From Sphingomonas sp. Leaf67 (GTDB taxonomy: Bacteria > Pseudomonadota > Alphaproteobacteria > Sphingomonadales > Sphingomonadaceae): a stretch of 64,000 nt of DNA. Under the pieces are notes generated by a model, which worked only from the letters and a program-made list of their open reading frames with translations, was not told the origin of the DNA and did no database searches. The stretch spans positions 62,001 through 126,000 of the forward strand of contig NZ_LMLP01000023.1 in NCBI RefSeq assembly GCF_001421965.1. Reading direction: 5' to 3'. Both the position numbers and the translations under genes were made by a program. Shown here in pieces: positions 1 to 9,136 of the stretch; the stretch's first letter is position 1; each line of letters starts with the position of its first letter.

Positions 1-356
1 TGCTCGACCTGACCGCCAGCCGCCGCCTCGCACTGGCGGCGGAGGAAAGCGGGGTGGCGGCGCTGTTGCTGCGCATCGCGGCGACGCCGGTGGCGAGTGC
101 CGCCGATACCCGCTGGGCGGTGCGGTCCTGTGCGTCGCAACCCTTGCCCGCCAACGCGCCGGGCCACCCGACCTTCGACCTCGAATTATTGCGTCAGCGC
201 GGCCGGGGTGCCGATGGCCGCTGGCAAGTGGAGTGGAACCGTGAGCAAGCCGTCTTCACCAGCCCGACCCAGCGGTCGGCGCCATCTGGCGCTGTGGTGG
301 CCGTTCCTGCCCGCCGACCGGCTGCTGCGCCAGTCCCCCTGCGGCGTGCCGGATGA
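1..356 (+). CDS. imuA: ImuA, C-terminal part (truncated by window edge)
   Basis: The frame is open from the left edge (first full codon at base 3) and stops at 356. The visible 117 residues begin LDLTASRRLALAAEESG and contain AALLLRIAATPVASAADTRW followed by a DLELLRQRGRGADGRW stretch, the usual RecA-like C-terminus of ImuA, the SulA-related partner of ImuB. ImuA is a damage-induced accessory protein that with ImuB brings the error-prone polymerase DnaE2 to lesions. The identification rests strongly on the immediately following imuB and dnaE2. The last roughly 38 codons are shared, in another frame, with the start of imuB. The promoter and any LexA box lie outside the window. Confidence 0.85.
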   Translation, partial: LDLTASRRLALAAEESGVAALLLRIAATPVASAADTRWAVRSCASQPLPANAPGHPTFDLELLRQRGRGADGRWQVEWNREQAVFTSPTQRSAPSGAVVAVPARRPAAAPVPLRRAG

Positions 357-1797
357 TGCGCCGTTCGTCTGTGTCGAAATGGTGCGCGGCGCACTGCGCA
401 TCGCCTCGGTCGATTGTCAGGCGCTGGACAAGGGGATCGCCCCCGGCATGGCGCTGGCCGATGCGCGGGCGCAACTGCCCGAACTGGCGGTGGTCGATGC
501 CGATCCGTTCGCCGATCATGGCTGGCTGGAGCGGATCGCCGATGCCTGCGACCGGTTCACGCCGCTGGTCGCCTTGGATGGCGGTGACGGGGTGACGCTC
601 GACATCACCGGCTGCGCGCACCTGTTCGGTGGCGAAGGCGCGCTGGTCGAGGAAGTCGAGGCGCGGCTCGCCCGGTTCGGGACGCTGCGCCACGCGCTGG
701 CTGACACGCCCGATGCGGCGCAGGCACTGGCCCGGTTCCAGAGCGCTCCGGCGGCGAGCGAGGCGGCGGCGCTCCGGCGGCTGGGGGTGGCGGCGCTCAG
801 GTTGGATGACGAGATCGCGGTCGCGCTACGCCGGGCGGGCTTGCGCACCATCGGCGATCTTGCCAGTCGCCCGACCGCACCGATCGCGGCACGCTTTGGC
901 GAGGAGACGGTGGCGGCGCTGGCCCGGTTGCTGGGCGATGCCGATCAGCGGCTGCGGCCGCGCCGGGCGTTGCCGGCATTGTTCTTCGAGCGACGCTTCG
1001 TCGAACCGATTGCGCGCGATGCCGATGTGCTGGCGACGATCGGCGAACTGGCGGCGCAGGCGGAGGCGGAGCTGACCGCGCGCGACCGCGGCGGGCGGCG
1101 TTTTGCGGTGCGGCTCTACCGGGCCGATGGGGCGTTGCGCGATCTGGCGGTCGAAAGCGGGCTTCCCTTGCGTGATCCGCCGTCGATCGTGCGGCTGTTC
1201 CACGAACGGATCGATGCACTGGCCGACCCGATCGATCCGGGGTTCGGCTTCGACATGATCCGCATGAGCGTCCCCGCGCTCGAACCGCTGGCACCCACGC
1301 AATTGCAGCTGGAGGGCGGTACGGTCAGCGAGGAGGCGATGGCGGCGCTGGTCGACCGGCTGACCACCCGGCTGGGGCGCGGCCGGATCGCGCGGGTCTG
1401 TCCGGGCGACAGCCATTTGCCCGAACAGGGGGTGCTGACCATGCCGGCGATCGATACGCCCGCCCCGATCACATGGGACGCCCCCGAAATCGGCGAGCCG
1501 CCGCTGCGTCCGATCCACCTGTTCGACCCGCCGCAGCGCATCGAGGTGATGGCCGAAGTTCCCGACGGCCCGCCGCACCGCTTTCGCTGGCGGCGGGTGC
1601 TGCACGACGTGATCCGTTTCGAAGGGCCGGAGCGGATCGCGGCACAGTGGTGGCGGCGTGGACAGGCGAAGGTGCGGACGCGCGACTATTACCGGGTCGA
1701 GGATGTGCGCGGGCGGCGGTACTGGATTTTCCGGCACGGGTTGTACGATCGCGAGACGCCCGATCCGCTATGGTATGTGCACGGGGTGTTCGCGTGA
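241..1797 (+). CDS. imuB: ImuB, catalytically inactive Y-family polymerase homologue
   Basis: ImuB is the hub of the mutasome, bridging DnaE2, ImuA and the beta clamp during translesion synthesis. The protein opens with RRHLALWWPFLPADRLL, where active Y-family polymerases carry the metal-binding acidic residue of their first motif; here it is replaced, as is typical of ImuB. Fingers/palm-like and little-finger-like regions follow (VTLDITGCAHLFGGE around residue 120; FFERRFVEPIARDADVL further on). The chosen start is GTG at 241, preceded by GGAG with seven bases of spacing, giving 518 residues and a 116-base overlap with imuA. An in-frame ATG at 214 is the alternative. A repeat-filled gap separates it from dnaE2. 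Confidence 0.9.
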   Translation: MSKPSSPARPSGRRHLALWWPFLPADRLLRQSPCGVPDDAPFVCVEMVRGALRIASVDCQALDKGIAPGMALADARAQLPELAVVDADPFADHGWLERIADACDRFTPLVALDGGDGVTLDITGCAHLFGGEGALVEEVEARLARFGTLRHALADTPDAAQALARFQSAPAASEAAALRRLGVAALRLDDEIAVALRRAGLRTIGDLASRPTAPIAARFGEETVAALARLLGDADQRLRPRRALPALFFERRFVEPIARDADVLATIGELAAQAEAELTARDRGGRRFAVRLYRADGALRDLAVESGLPLRDPPSIVRLFHERIDALADPIDPGFGFDMIRMSVPALEPLAPTQLQLEGGTVSEEAMAALVDRLTTRLGRGRIARVCPGDSHLPEQGVLTMPAIDTPAPITWDAPEIGEPPLRPIHLFDPPQRIEVMAEVPDGPPHRFRWRRVLHDVIRFEGPERIAAQWWRRGQAKVRTRDYYRVEDVRGRRYWIFRHGLYDRETPDPLWYVHGVFA

Positions 1798-1810
1798 CGA
1801 TGCCCCGAGC

Positions 1811-1972
1811 TCGTCATTTCCGCACAGGCGGGAATGACGAAGAGTGGTGTGGCGGTGACACGGATTCGTCCTTTCTTCGTTATTCCGGCGCAGGCCGGGA
1901 TCCAAGGTTCCGCAAGCGCCGAAGTTATCGGATATGCGGGCCGGTGGATCCCGGCCTGCGCCGGGATGACGA
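1811..1972. repeat. Two palindromic intergenic elements between imuB and dnaE2
   Basis: The 202-base gap between imuB and dnaE2 is almost filled by two inverted repeats. The first (about 1811-1840) reads TCATTTCCGC-ACA-GGCGGGAATGA. The second (about 1878-1972) has a left half ATTCCGGCGCAGGCCGGGAT and a right half ATCCCGGCCTGCGCCGGGAT that fold on each other. Both belong to the CCCGCCTGCGCGGG-core family found elsewhere in this window, for example at 18258, 23565 and 33428. In many bacteria imuB and dnaE2 overlap or nearly touch, so this insertion may affect read-through into dnaE2. Confidence 0.8.
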
Positions 1973-1999
1973 AAAGAGCGGGCAAGGCGGCCCCGTGAC

Positions 2000-4900
2000 A
2001 TGCCCTTTGCCGAACTGATCGCTGCGACGCATTTCTCGTTCCTGCGCGGGGCGTCGCCGCCGTCCGACATGGTGTCGCAGGCGAACGCCCTGAAGATGGC
2101 CGGGATCGGGATTGCCGATCGCAACACCGTCGCGGGGGTGGTGCAAGCGCATCTGGCGTTGAAGAGGGCGAAGGACAAACGGTGCGAGGCGGGGCTGCCC
2201 GACTATCCCTTTGACCTCGTCGTCGGCGCACGGCTGGTGTTCGCCGACGGCACGCCGGACATCGTCGCCTATCCCATCGACCGGGCAGCATGGGGACGGC
2301 TGACGCGGTTGCTCAGCGGCGGCAATCTCAAGGCGAAGAAGGGCGACTGTCACCTCGAACTGGCCGACCTGTTGGAATGGCAGGAAGGGCTGTTGCTGAT
2401 CGTCACCGCACCCGATGGCGCGCTGCTGACGCGGCTGCGTGATGCCTGTCCGGGGCGGGTGTGGCTGGCGGCGGCGATGCCGCGCGGCGGGCGGGACCGG
2501 CGGCGGCTTGCCGGCCGGATCGCGCTGGCAGCGCAGGTCGGCGTGCCGCTGCTGGCGACCAACGATGCGCTGTACGCAACGCATGAACAACGCCCGCTGC
2601 ATGACGTGCTGACCTGTATCCGGGAGGGAACGACGATCGCCGCCGCCGGACGCAGGCTGGCCGCCAATGCCGAGCGCCACCTGAAATCCCCTGAAGAAAT
2701 GACCCGGTTGTTCCGTGACTGTCCGGAAGCGGTGGAGGAAAGCGTGACGCTGCTGAAGCGCATCGCCTTTCGCCTGACCGACCTGAAATATGAATATCCG
2801 CACGAACCGGTACCGTCGGGATGGGAGGCGCAGGACTGGCTAGAGCATCTGACGATGACCGCCGCGCACGAACGGTACGGTCCCGATCTGCCGGCCGAGG
2901 TGCAGCGCCGGCTGGACGAAGAATTCACGCTGATCCGCAGCGAGAAATATGCGCACTATTTCCTGACGGTCCATGATCTGGTCCGCTTTGCGCGGACCTG
3001 CGATCCGCCGATCCTGTGTCAGGGGCGCGGGTCGGCGGCCAATTCGATCGTCTGTTTCCTGCTCGGCGTCACCTCGGTCGATCCCAGCGAGCATGACCTG
3101 CTCTTCTCGCGCTTCGTGTCCGAACAGCGCGGCGAGCCGCCCGATATCGATGTCGATTTCGAACATGAACGGCGTGAAGAGGTGATCCAGTATATCTATG
3201 CCCGCTATGGCCGCGAGCGGGCGGGTATCGCCGCGACCGTCATCCATTACCGGCCGAGGAGTGCGGTGAGCGAGGTCGGCAAGGTGCTGGGCCTGACCCG
3301 CGACGTGACGCAGCGGCTGGGCAGTACCGTGTGGGGCAGCTTTGCAGGAAAGATGGAGGCGCGGCGCTATACCAGTGCCGGGTTCGACATCGACAATCCC
3401 GACATTGCGCAGCTGCGCTGGCTGGTCGACCAGATCCTCGAATTTCCCCGGCACCTGTCGCAGCATGTCGGCGGGTTCGTGCTGACGCAGGGGCGGCTCG
3501 ACGAAATGGTGCCGATCCACAACGGCGCGATGGAGGGGCGGACCTTCATCGAATGGGACAAGGACGATATCGACGCGCTGGGGCTGATGAAGGTCGATGT
3601 GCTGGCGCTCGGCATGCTGACCTGCATCCGCAAGGCGTTCGACCTGCTGCGGCGGCACGGGCTGGGCGATCACGACCTGACCGTCGACCTGAAGGCGGAC
3701 GACGAAGACGTCTACAAGATGCTGCATAGGGGCGACAGCATCGGCGTGTTCCAGGTCGAGAGCCGGGCGCAGATGAACATGCTGCCGCGCCTGAAGCCTA
3801 AGAACCTCTATGACCTGTCGGTCCAGGTGGCGATCGTGCGGCCGGGGCCGATCGAAGGGGATATGGTTCATCCCTATCTGCGACGACGATCTGGGCAGGA
3901 GGCGATCAGCTATCCCTCCCCCAAGCCGCCGCATGACCCGAACGAGTTGCGCACCTTGCTCGGGCGGACCTTCGGCGTGCCGTTGTTTCAGGAACAGGTG
4001 ATGAAGCTGGCTATCGTTGCCGCCGACTTCAGTCCGAGCGAGGCGAACGAACTGCGCCGGGCGATGGCGACGTTTCGGCATTCGGGTAAGATCGAGAATT
4101 TTCGGCGAAAACTAGTCGATGGCATGACCCGGCGCGGCTACGAATCCGATTTCGCCGAACGCTGTTTCCGCCAGATCGAAGGGTTCGGCAGCTATGGCTT
4201 TCCCGAAAGCCATGCGCTGTCGTTCGCGCGGCTGGTCTATGTGTCGTCGTGGATCAAATGCCATCATCCGGCGGTGTTCGCCTGTGCGCTGCTCAATTCG
4301 CAGCCGATGGGGTTCTATGCTCCGGCGCAGATCGTCCGCGACGCGCGCGACCATGCGGTCGAGGTGCGCGGCATCGATGTGAATGTCAGCGACTGGGACA
4401 ACAAGCTTGAGGGCGAGAACCTCGCGCTGCGGCTGGGGTTTCGACAGATGGACGGGTTCCGCGAGCGCTGGGCCGAGGCGATCGCCGAGACACGGCCCTT
4501 TGCCAGCGTCGAGGAACTGGCGCGGCGGGCGCGGTTGCCGCAGCGCGCGCTGCGGCTGCTGGCCGATGCCGATGCGTTTCGGTCGATCGGGTTCGACCGG
4601 CGCGAGGCATTGTGGGAGGTGCGGCGCACGCCCGATGCCGAACTGCCGCTGTTCGCGCACGCCCGCGCCGCCGAACTGGGCACGGAGCCCGACATGACGC
4701 TGCCCGCGATGCCGGCGGTCGAGCATGTCGTGACCGATTACCAGACGCTCCGCCTGTCGTTGCAAGGGCATCCGATGCAGTTCCTGCGCGACCGATTGGA
4801 CCACATGGGGGTGACCAGCTGTGGCGAGATCATGTCGGCGAAGGCGGGGGCGAAGGTCACCGCTGCGGGCCTCGTCCTCGTCCGGCAGCGACCGGGCAAG

Positions 4901-5218
4901 GGCAATGCGATCTTCGTCACGCTGGAGGACGAGGGCGGCGTCACCAATGTCGTGCTGTGGGCGCGGTTGTTCGAGGCGTATCGGCGCGAGGTGATGGGCG
5001 CGCGGCTGATGCTGGTCGAGGGTGAGGTGCAGCGCACCCGCGAAGGCATCGTCCACCTGATGGGCGCGCGGGTTCACGACCGCAGCGATCTGCTCGACAT
5101 GCTGGGCGAGACACCGCCGCCGGTGCCGTCGTCGCGTGGCGACGAAGCGGCCCGCCCGGTCGCCTCGCGGCATCCGCGCGACGTGCGGCTGGTGCCCAAG
5201 TCGCGCGATTTCCACTGA
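2000..5218 (+). CDS. dnaE2: DnaE2 (ImuC), error-prone DNA polymerase III alpha subunit
   Basis: This is the catalytic polymerase of the damage-induced mutasome. The 1072-residue product matches the shorter DnaE2 class rather than the longer replicative DnaE1. It has an N-terminal PHP domain (FAELIAATHFSFLRGASPP, ADRNTVAGVVQAH), a C-family palm with the catalytic signature PDIDVDFEHERREEV (Asp382, Asp384, Asp386), a helix-hairpin-helix region near residues 800-850, and a C-terminal OB fold (about 945-1040, GNAIFVTLEDEGGVTNVVLW). The ATG at 2000 precedes MPFAELIAATHFSFLRG, the conserved family N-terminus. It is the last gene of the imuA-imuB-dnaE2 cassette, normally controlled by LexA, but the promoter is not visible here. 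Confidence 0.95.
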   Translation: MPFAELIAATHFSFLRGASPPSDMVSQANALKMAGIGIADRNTVAGVVQAHLALKRAKDKRCEAGLPDYPFDLVVGARLVFADGTPDIVAYPIDRAAWGRLTRLLSGGNLKAKKGDCHLELADLLEWQEGLLLIVTAPDGALLTRLRDACPGRVWLAAAMPRGGRDRRRLAGRIALAAQVGVPLLATNDALYATHEQRPLHDVLTCIREGTTIAAAGRRLAANAERHLKSPEEMTRLFRDCPEAVEESVTLLKRIAFRLTDLKYEYPHEPVPSGWEAQDWLEHLTMTAAHERYGPDLPAEVQRRLDEEFTLIRSEKYAHYFLTVHDLVRFARTCDPPILCQGRGSAANSIVCFLLGVTSVDPSEHDLLFSRFVSEQRGEPPDIDVDFEHERREEVIQYIYARYGRERAGIAATVIHYRPRSAVSEVGKVLGLTRDVTQRLGSTVWGSFAGKMEARRYTSAGFDIDNPDIAQLRWLVDQILEFPRHLSQHVGGFVLTQGRLDEMVPIHNGAMEGRTFIEWDKDDIDALGLMKVDVLALGMLTCIRKAFDLLRRHGLGDHDLTVDLKADDEDVYKMLHRGDSIGVFQVESRAQMNMLPRLKPKNLYDLSVQVAIVRPGPIEGDMVHPYLRRRSGQEAISYPSPKPPHDPNELRTLLGRTFGVPLFQEQVMKLAIVAADFSPSEANELRRAMATFRHSGKIENFRRKLVDGMTRRGYESDFAERCFRQIEGFGSYGFPESHALSFARLVYVSSWIKCHHPAVFACALLNSQPMGFYAPAQIVRDARDHAVEVRGIDVNVSDWDNKLEGENLALRLGFRQMDGFRERWAEAIAETRPFASVEELARRARLPQRALRLLADADAFRSIGFDRREALWEVRRTPDAELPLFAHARAAELGTEPDMTLPAMPAVEHVVTDYQTLRLSLQGHPMQFLRDRLDHMGVTSCGEIMSAKAGAKVTAAGLVLVRQRPGKGNAIFVTLEDEGGVTNVVLWARLFEAYRREVMGARLMLVEGEVQRTREGIVHLMGARVHDRSDLLDMLGETPPPVPSSRGDEAARPVASRHPRDVRLVPKSRDFH

Positions 5219-5309
5219 CATCAGGTGTCCACGTAGTGGGCCGGTGCCGTCCCGATCCGGCTTTGCCGGATCAGACTCTACGCGTAGGACGGCAGGCGGG
5301 AGGGTCGGC

Positions 5310-8300
5310 ATGAACGGATTGCTGCTGTTCGCGGTCGCGATCGGATATGCCGCATCGCTGTTCGCGGTGGCATGGGCAGCGCGTCGGCGCCGATGGACGC
5401 CCCGCGACCGGCGGTTCGTCTATACGCTGGGGCTGGCGGTCTATTGCAGCAGCTGGACGTTCAATGGCGCGGTCGGCAGCGCCGTCGCCGATGGCTGGGC
5501 GTATCTACCGATCTATCTGGGGCCGATCCTGATCTTTCTGGTGGGCGGGCGGTTGCTGGTGCGGATGGTCGCGGCGGTGCAGGCCGATGGCGCGACGTCG
5601 ATCGCCGACTTCATCGGGTCGCGCTTCTCGCGCAGCCGGGGGGTGGCGGCGCTGGTCACGCTGATCGCGCTGACCGGCACCATTCCCTATGTCGCGCTGC
5701 AATTGCGGTCGGTCGCGACCAGCTATGCCGCGCTGGCGGGCATGGCGGACGTCACGCGGCCGGTCGTCGTCACGGCCCTGGTGCTGGCGGGCTTCGCCAT
5801 CGCGTTCGGACCGCGCGGCGATGCCGAGCCGCGCGCCGAATCCGGGCTGCTGGCGGCGGTCGCGATCGAATCGGTGGTCAAGCTGGCGGCATTCGCCGGG
5901 GTAGCTTTGTTCGCAGTGCTGCTCGTCGCAAAGGCGGCACCCGATGCGCGCAGCGTGGGACTGGCCCGGCTGTCGGCGGGGTTCGCGCGCGCCCCCGACG
6001 TTGCCGATTTCGTCGTCGCGACGCTGCTGGCCGCCGCCGCGATGCTGTGCCTGCCGCGCCAGTTCCAGGTGACGGTGGTAGCCGCGACCGAACCGGCCGA
6101 TCCATGGCGGGCGCGCTGGCCGTTCGCCGCCTATCTGGTGCTGACCGCGTTGCTGGTGCTGCCGATCACGCTGGCGGCGCTGGTGCAGGGCGGGATGGCG
6201 CGACCCGATCTGCTGGTCATCGCGATGCCGCTGGCGGCGGGCGTGCCGGCGGTGGCGCTGCTCGGCTTTCTCGGCGGCTTTTCGGCGGCGACGGCGATGG
6301 TCGTGGTCGAGACGGTGGCGCTGGCGACGATGGTGTCGAACGACCTGATCGCGCCGCTGCTGCTGCGCAGTCCGCGCCTTGCCGCCGCCGAGCATCTCGG
6401 GCGGACCCTGGCATGGGTGCGGCGGGGGGTGATCGCCGGGATCATCGGCGTGGCGACCGCCTGTGCGCTGCTGATCCCGCTGACCCGCGGGCTGGCCGCG
6501 ATCGGGCTGGTCGCGTTCGCGGCGATGGCGCAGTTCGCGCCGACACTGCTGCTGGCGATCGCGCGCGGCGGTCGCGATCCGCTGGCGGCGAAGGCGGGGC
6601 TGACGACCGGGCTGATCGGGTGGACGTTCCTGCTGTTCGTCCCGACGCTGACCGGCGCGCCGTTGCCGGTGTCGGGGGTGCCGGGACTGGGTCCGCTGTC
6701 GGCGGCGGCGGTGGCGACGCTGGCGGCGAACGTGATCGTCCATGCCATCGTCGCCTTGTCGCGGGCACCGCGCCTGCCCTTCGCCCGTGACGAGCGGGTG
6801 CCGCCGGTGCGCGATCTGGGCGAACTGACCCGGCTGGTCGCGCGCTTCGTAGGCGAGGAGCGGGCGGTCGCCGAACTGGGCGAGGGCAGCCATGTCGACG
6901 CCCGTGCCGCGCGCCGTGCCGAACGGCTGGTGGCGCAGGTGGTCGGGGTGTCGTCGTCGCGGCGGCTGGTCGGGTCGGCGCTGTCGGGCGCGGCGCTGGG
7001 AGCCGAGGATGTCGCGCGGATGCTCGACGAGAGCGGCCAGAGTCTGCAATTCTCCAAGCGGCTGCTGGCGGCGACGCTGGAGCATATCGATCCGGGCGTC
7101 AGCGTGGTCGATGCCGAACTGAACCTCGTCGCGTGGAATCAGCGCTATCTCGACCTGTTCGGCTTTCCGCCGGGCATGATCCGGGTCGGTGCGCCGATCG
7201 CCGATGCGATCGCGTTCAATGCAGTGCGCGGCGACTGTGGCCCGGGCGAGGTCGACGACCATGTCGCCCGGCGGCTGGCGCATATGCGGCGCGGCACGCG
7301 GCATAGTTTCGAACGGGTGCGCGACGACGGCCGGGTGCTCAAGACGATCGGCGGGCCGATGCCGGGGGGCGGCTATGTCATGTGCTTTTCGGACATCACC
7401 GTCGAGGCGCAGGCGCTGCGCGCGGTGGAGACGGCGCGGGCCGAGCTGGAAGCGCGGGTCGCGGAGCGGACACGGGCACTGACCCATGCCAACGCGGCGC
7501 TGGCGCGGGCGACCGCCGACAAGACGCGGTTTCTCGCCGCCGCCAGCCACGACCTGTTGCAGCCGCTCCATGCCGCGCGGCTGTTCACGGCGGCGCTGGC
7601 GCGCGGCGCGGACGATCGCGCAAGGCCCTTGGTCGAGCGGATCGACCAGTCGATCGCGGCGGCAGACCAGTTGCTGCGCGCGCTGCTCGACATATCGAAG
7701 CTGGATGCCGGGGGGATCGTGCCGGTGCCGACGCGCTTTGCTGTGCGCGGATTGCTGGGCGAGCTGGTCGACGGCTTTGTCGATCAGGCGGGTGCCAAGA
7801 GGCTGACGCTGCGGCTGGGGCCAAGCGATGCGGTGGTCGAGACCGACCCGGTGCTGCTGCGCTCGATCGTGCAGAATCTGGTCGGCAATGCGGTGCGCTA
7901 TACGGCGCGGGGCGGCGTCGTGATCGGGGTGCGGCGGCGGGGGGACGCGGTGCGGATCGAGGTCGTCGATAGTGGGCCGGGCATTGCCGAGCGCGACCGG
8001 GCGCGCGTGTTCCGCGAGTTCGAGCGGCTGGCCAATGCCGAGGATGCCGGGCTGGGGCTGGGCCTCGCGATCGTCGCGCGGACGGCGGCGCTGCTCGGGG
8101 CGGAGGTCACGCTCGACAGCCGGGTGGGGCGGGGGAGCCGGTTCGCGGTGACGCTGCCGGTCGCGGCGGGGGCGGTGGCGGCGGCACCGGTGCGGGCGGT
8201 GGCGCAGGCGGTGCGGCCGCTCGAATGCCTGATCGTCGACGACGATGCCGGGGTGCGTCGGGGGATGGCGGCGCTGGCGACCAGCCGGGGGCATGGCGTG

Positions 8301-8570
8301 CGGGTGGCGGCGACGGCCGGCGAGGCGCTGGCGGAGGTCGAGGGGGTGGCGGTGGCGTTCGTCGACCATGATCTGGGCGGGGCGACCGACGGGCTGGCGC
8401 TGATCGCGCTGCTGCGGGAGGAGGTGCCGGGGTTGCGGGCGGCGCTGGTGACGGCGGATGCCGGGCGCGCGCTGGCCGAGCGGGCGGCGGCGGCGGGGGT
8501 GGCGGTGTTGCTGAAGCCGTTGTCGGGGGAAGCGTTCGACGCGTGGCTGGCCGCGCCGGGCAAGGCGTAG
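5310..8570 (+). CDS. crbS: SLC5-transporter-fused hybrid sensor histidine kinase (CrbS-like)
   Basis: This is a membrane sensor kinase of the CrbS type. Residues 1 to about 500 resemble a sodium:solute symporter (SLC5) with about 13 hydrophobic segments and the family motif YTLGLAVYCSSWTFNGAVG. A linker follows, then a PAS domain (about 585-700, DPGVSVVDAELNLVAWNQRY), a HisKA region with phosphoacceptor His747 in AASHDLLQPLHAARLF, an HATPase domain (VQNLVGNAVRYTARGG, GLGLGLAIV) and a C-terminal receiver with Asp1019 in FVDHDLGG. ATG 5310 is chosen because MNGLLLFAVAIGYAASLF begins the first membrane span and GGCGGGAGGG precedes it. CrbS/CrbR systems control acetyl-CoA synthetase; here acsA and a LuxR-type regulator lie just downstream. 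The symbol is by architecture and context. Confidence 0.82.
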   Translation: MNGLLLFAVAIGYAASLFAVAWAARRRRWTPRDRRFVYTLGLAVYCSSWTFNGAVGSAVADGWAYLPIYLGPILIFLVGGRLLVRMVAAVQADGATSIADFIGSRFSRSRGVAALVTLIALTGTIPYVALQLRSVATSYAALAGMADVTRPVVVTALVLAGFAIAFGPRGDAEPRAESGLLAAVAIESVVKLAAFAGVALFAVLLVAKAAPDARSVGLARLSAGFARAPDVADFVVATLLAAAAMLCLPRQFQVTVVAATEPADPWRARWPFAAYLVLTALLVLPITLAALVQGGMARPDLLVIAMPLAAGVPAVALLGFLGGFSAATAMVVVETVALATMVSNDLIAPLLLRSPRLAAAEHLGRTLAWVRRGVIAGIIGVATACALLIPLTRGLAAIGLVAFAAMAQFAPTLLLAIARGGRDPLAAKAGLTTGLIGWTFLLFVPTLTGAPLPVSGVPGLGPLSAAAVATLAANVIVHAIVALSRAPRLPFARDERVPPVRDLGELTRLVARFVGEERAVAELGEGSHVDARAARRAERLVAQVVGVSSSRRLVGSALSGAALGAEDVARMLDESGQSLQFSKRLLAATLEHIDPGVSVVDAELNLVAWNQRYLDLFGFPPGMIRVGAPIADAIAFNAVRGDCGPGEVDDHVARRLAHMRRGTRHSFERVRDDGRVLKTIGGPMPGGGYVMCFSDITVEAQALRAVETARAELEARVAERTRALTHANAALARATADKTRFLAAASHDLLQPLHAARLFTAALARGADDRARPLVERIDQSIAAADQLLRALLDISKLDAGGIVPVPTRFAVRGLLGELVDGFVDQAGAKRLTLRLGPSDAVVETDPVLLRSIVQNLVGNAVRYTARGGVVIGVRRRGDAVRIEVVDSGPGIAERDRARVFREFERLANAEDAGLGLGLAIVARTAALLGAEVTLDSRVGRGSRFAVTLPVAAGAVAAAPVRAVAQAVRPLECLIVDDDAGVRRGMAALATSRGHGVRVAATAGEALAEVEGVAVAFVDHDLGGATDGLALIALLREEVPGLRAALVTADAGRALAERAAAAGVAVLLKPLSGEAFDAWLAAPGKA

Positions 8571-8660
8571 CGAAGCTGGGCCGAGTCGAACTAGGCGCGG
8601 CCGGCCGGCGGCGCGAAAAGCGCCGTCCGACGACGCGGGCTTTGCCCGTGGCCAGTCCTG

Positions 8661-8866
8661 AAACCCGCGGAAAACCGCCAAAGGTCACGAAAGTCACACT
8701 CGCCGCGTTTTTGCGCCACGTCGCGTTTCGGTGGTCTCGTGCGCGGCAGGTTGCAGCGGGCAGGAAAACCCAAGGAAAACCGCCAAAGGTCACAAAGGTC
8801 ACATTCGCCACGCTTTGCGCTGCGTCGCGCAGCGGTGGCGTGGTGTGCAGTAGGTTGCAGCGGGGA
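8661..8866. repeat. Tandem direct repeat of about 100 bases in the crbS-GNAT gap
   Basis: The 566-base stretch 8571-9136 contains no convincing gene. Within it two diverged copies (8661-8763 and 8767-8866) each start with AAACCC, share AACCGCCAAAGGTCAC and end with GGTTGCAGCGGG. The core CGCCAAAGGTCACAAAGGTC recurs inverted at 63097-63122, so it belongs to a dispersed family. The rest of the gap (8867-9136) shows a GC-rich start and a more AT-balanced end (GTTTCGGGAATTTTGAATCG) with nothing recognisable. The two flanking genes converge, so the repeat sits at a transcription-end junction. Confidence 0.75.
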
Positions 8867-9136
8867 GAAAGAGCCGGAGGTGAGGATTGCAGAGGATGCG
8901 GCTGTAGGAAAGGGACGGGAGGATGGTTGGCGGTCGCCATCTTCGCAGCAGTGATCGGCGAGTGAGATCGGTATTCCTGCGGCTCCCGTCGTTCCCGTTT
9001 CGCCATGGTGGCATAGTGGTTTCGGGAATTTTGAATCGGGAACAGATTTCGGGAAAACGACACCCGCAGGCGTCCGTCAACGCGATCGGTGCGGCCGGAT
9101 TCTCGCCACAGCTTCGTTTTCGGGAAAGCGGTTAGG

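Noticed and set aside
5256..5274. GATCCGGCTTTGCCGGATC hairpin after dnaE2 considered as terminator
   Set aside because: Stem of eight bases without a T-run, and it is close to the kinase start; kept only as a weak possibility and not listed as a feature.
5505..8681. A minus-strand open frame over 1000 codons long opposite the sensor kinase
   Set aside because: It is an antisense shadow typical of high-GC codon bias; its translation is Arg/Gln/His-rich without domains, while the plus strand encodes a recognisable multi-domain kinase.
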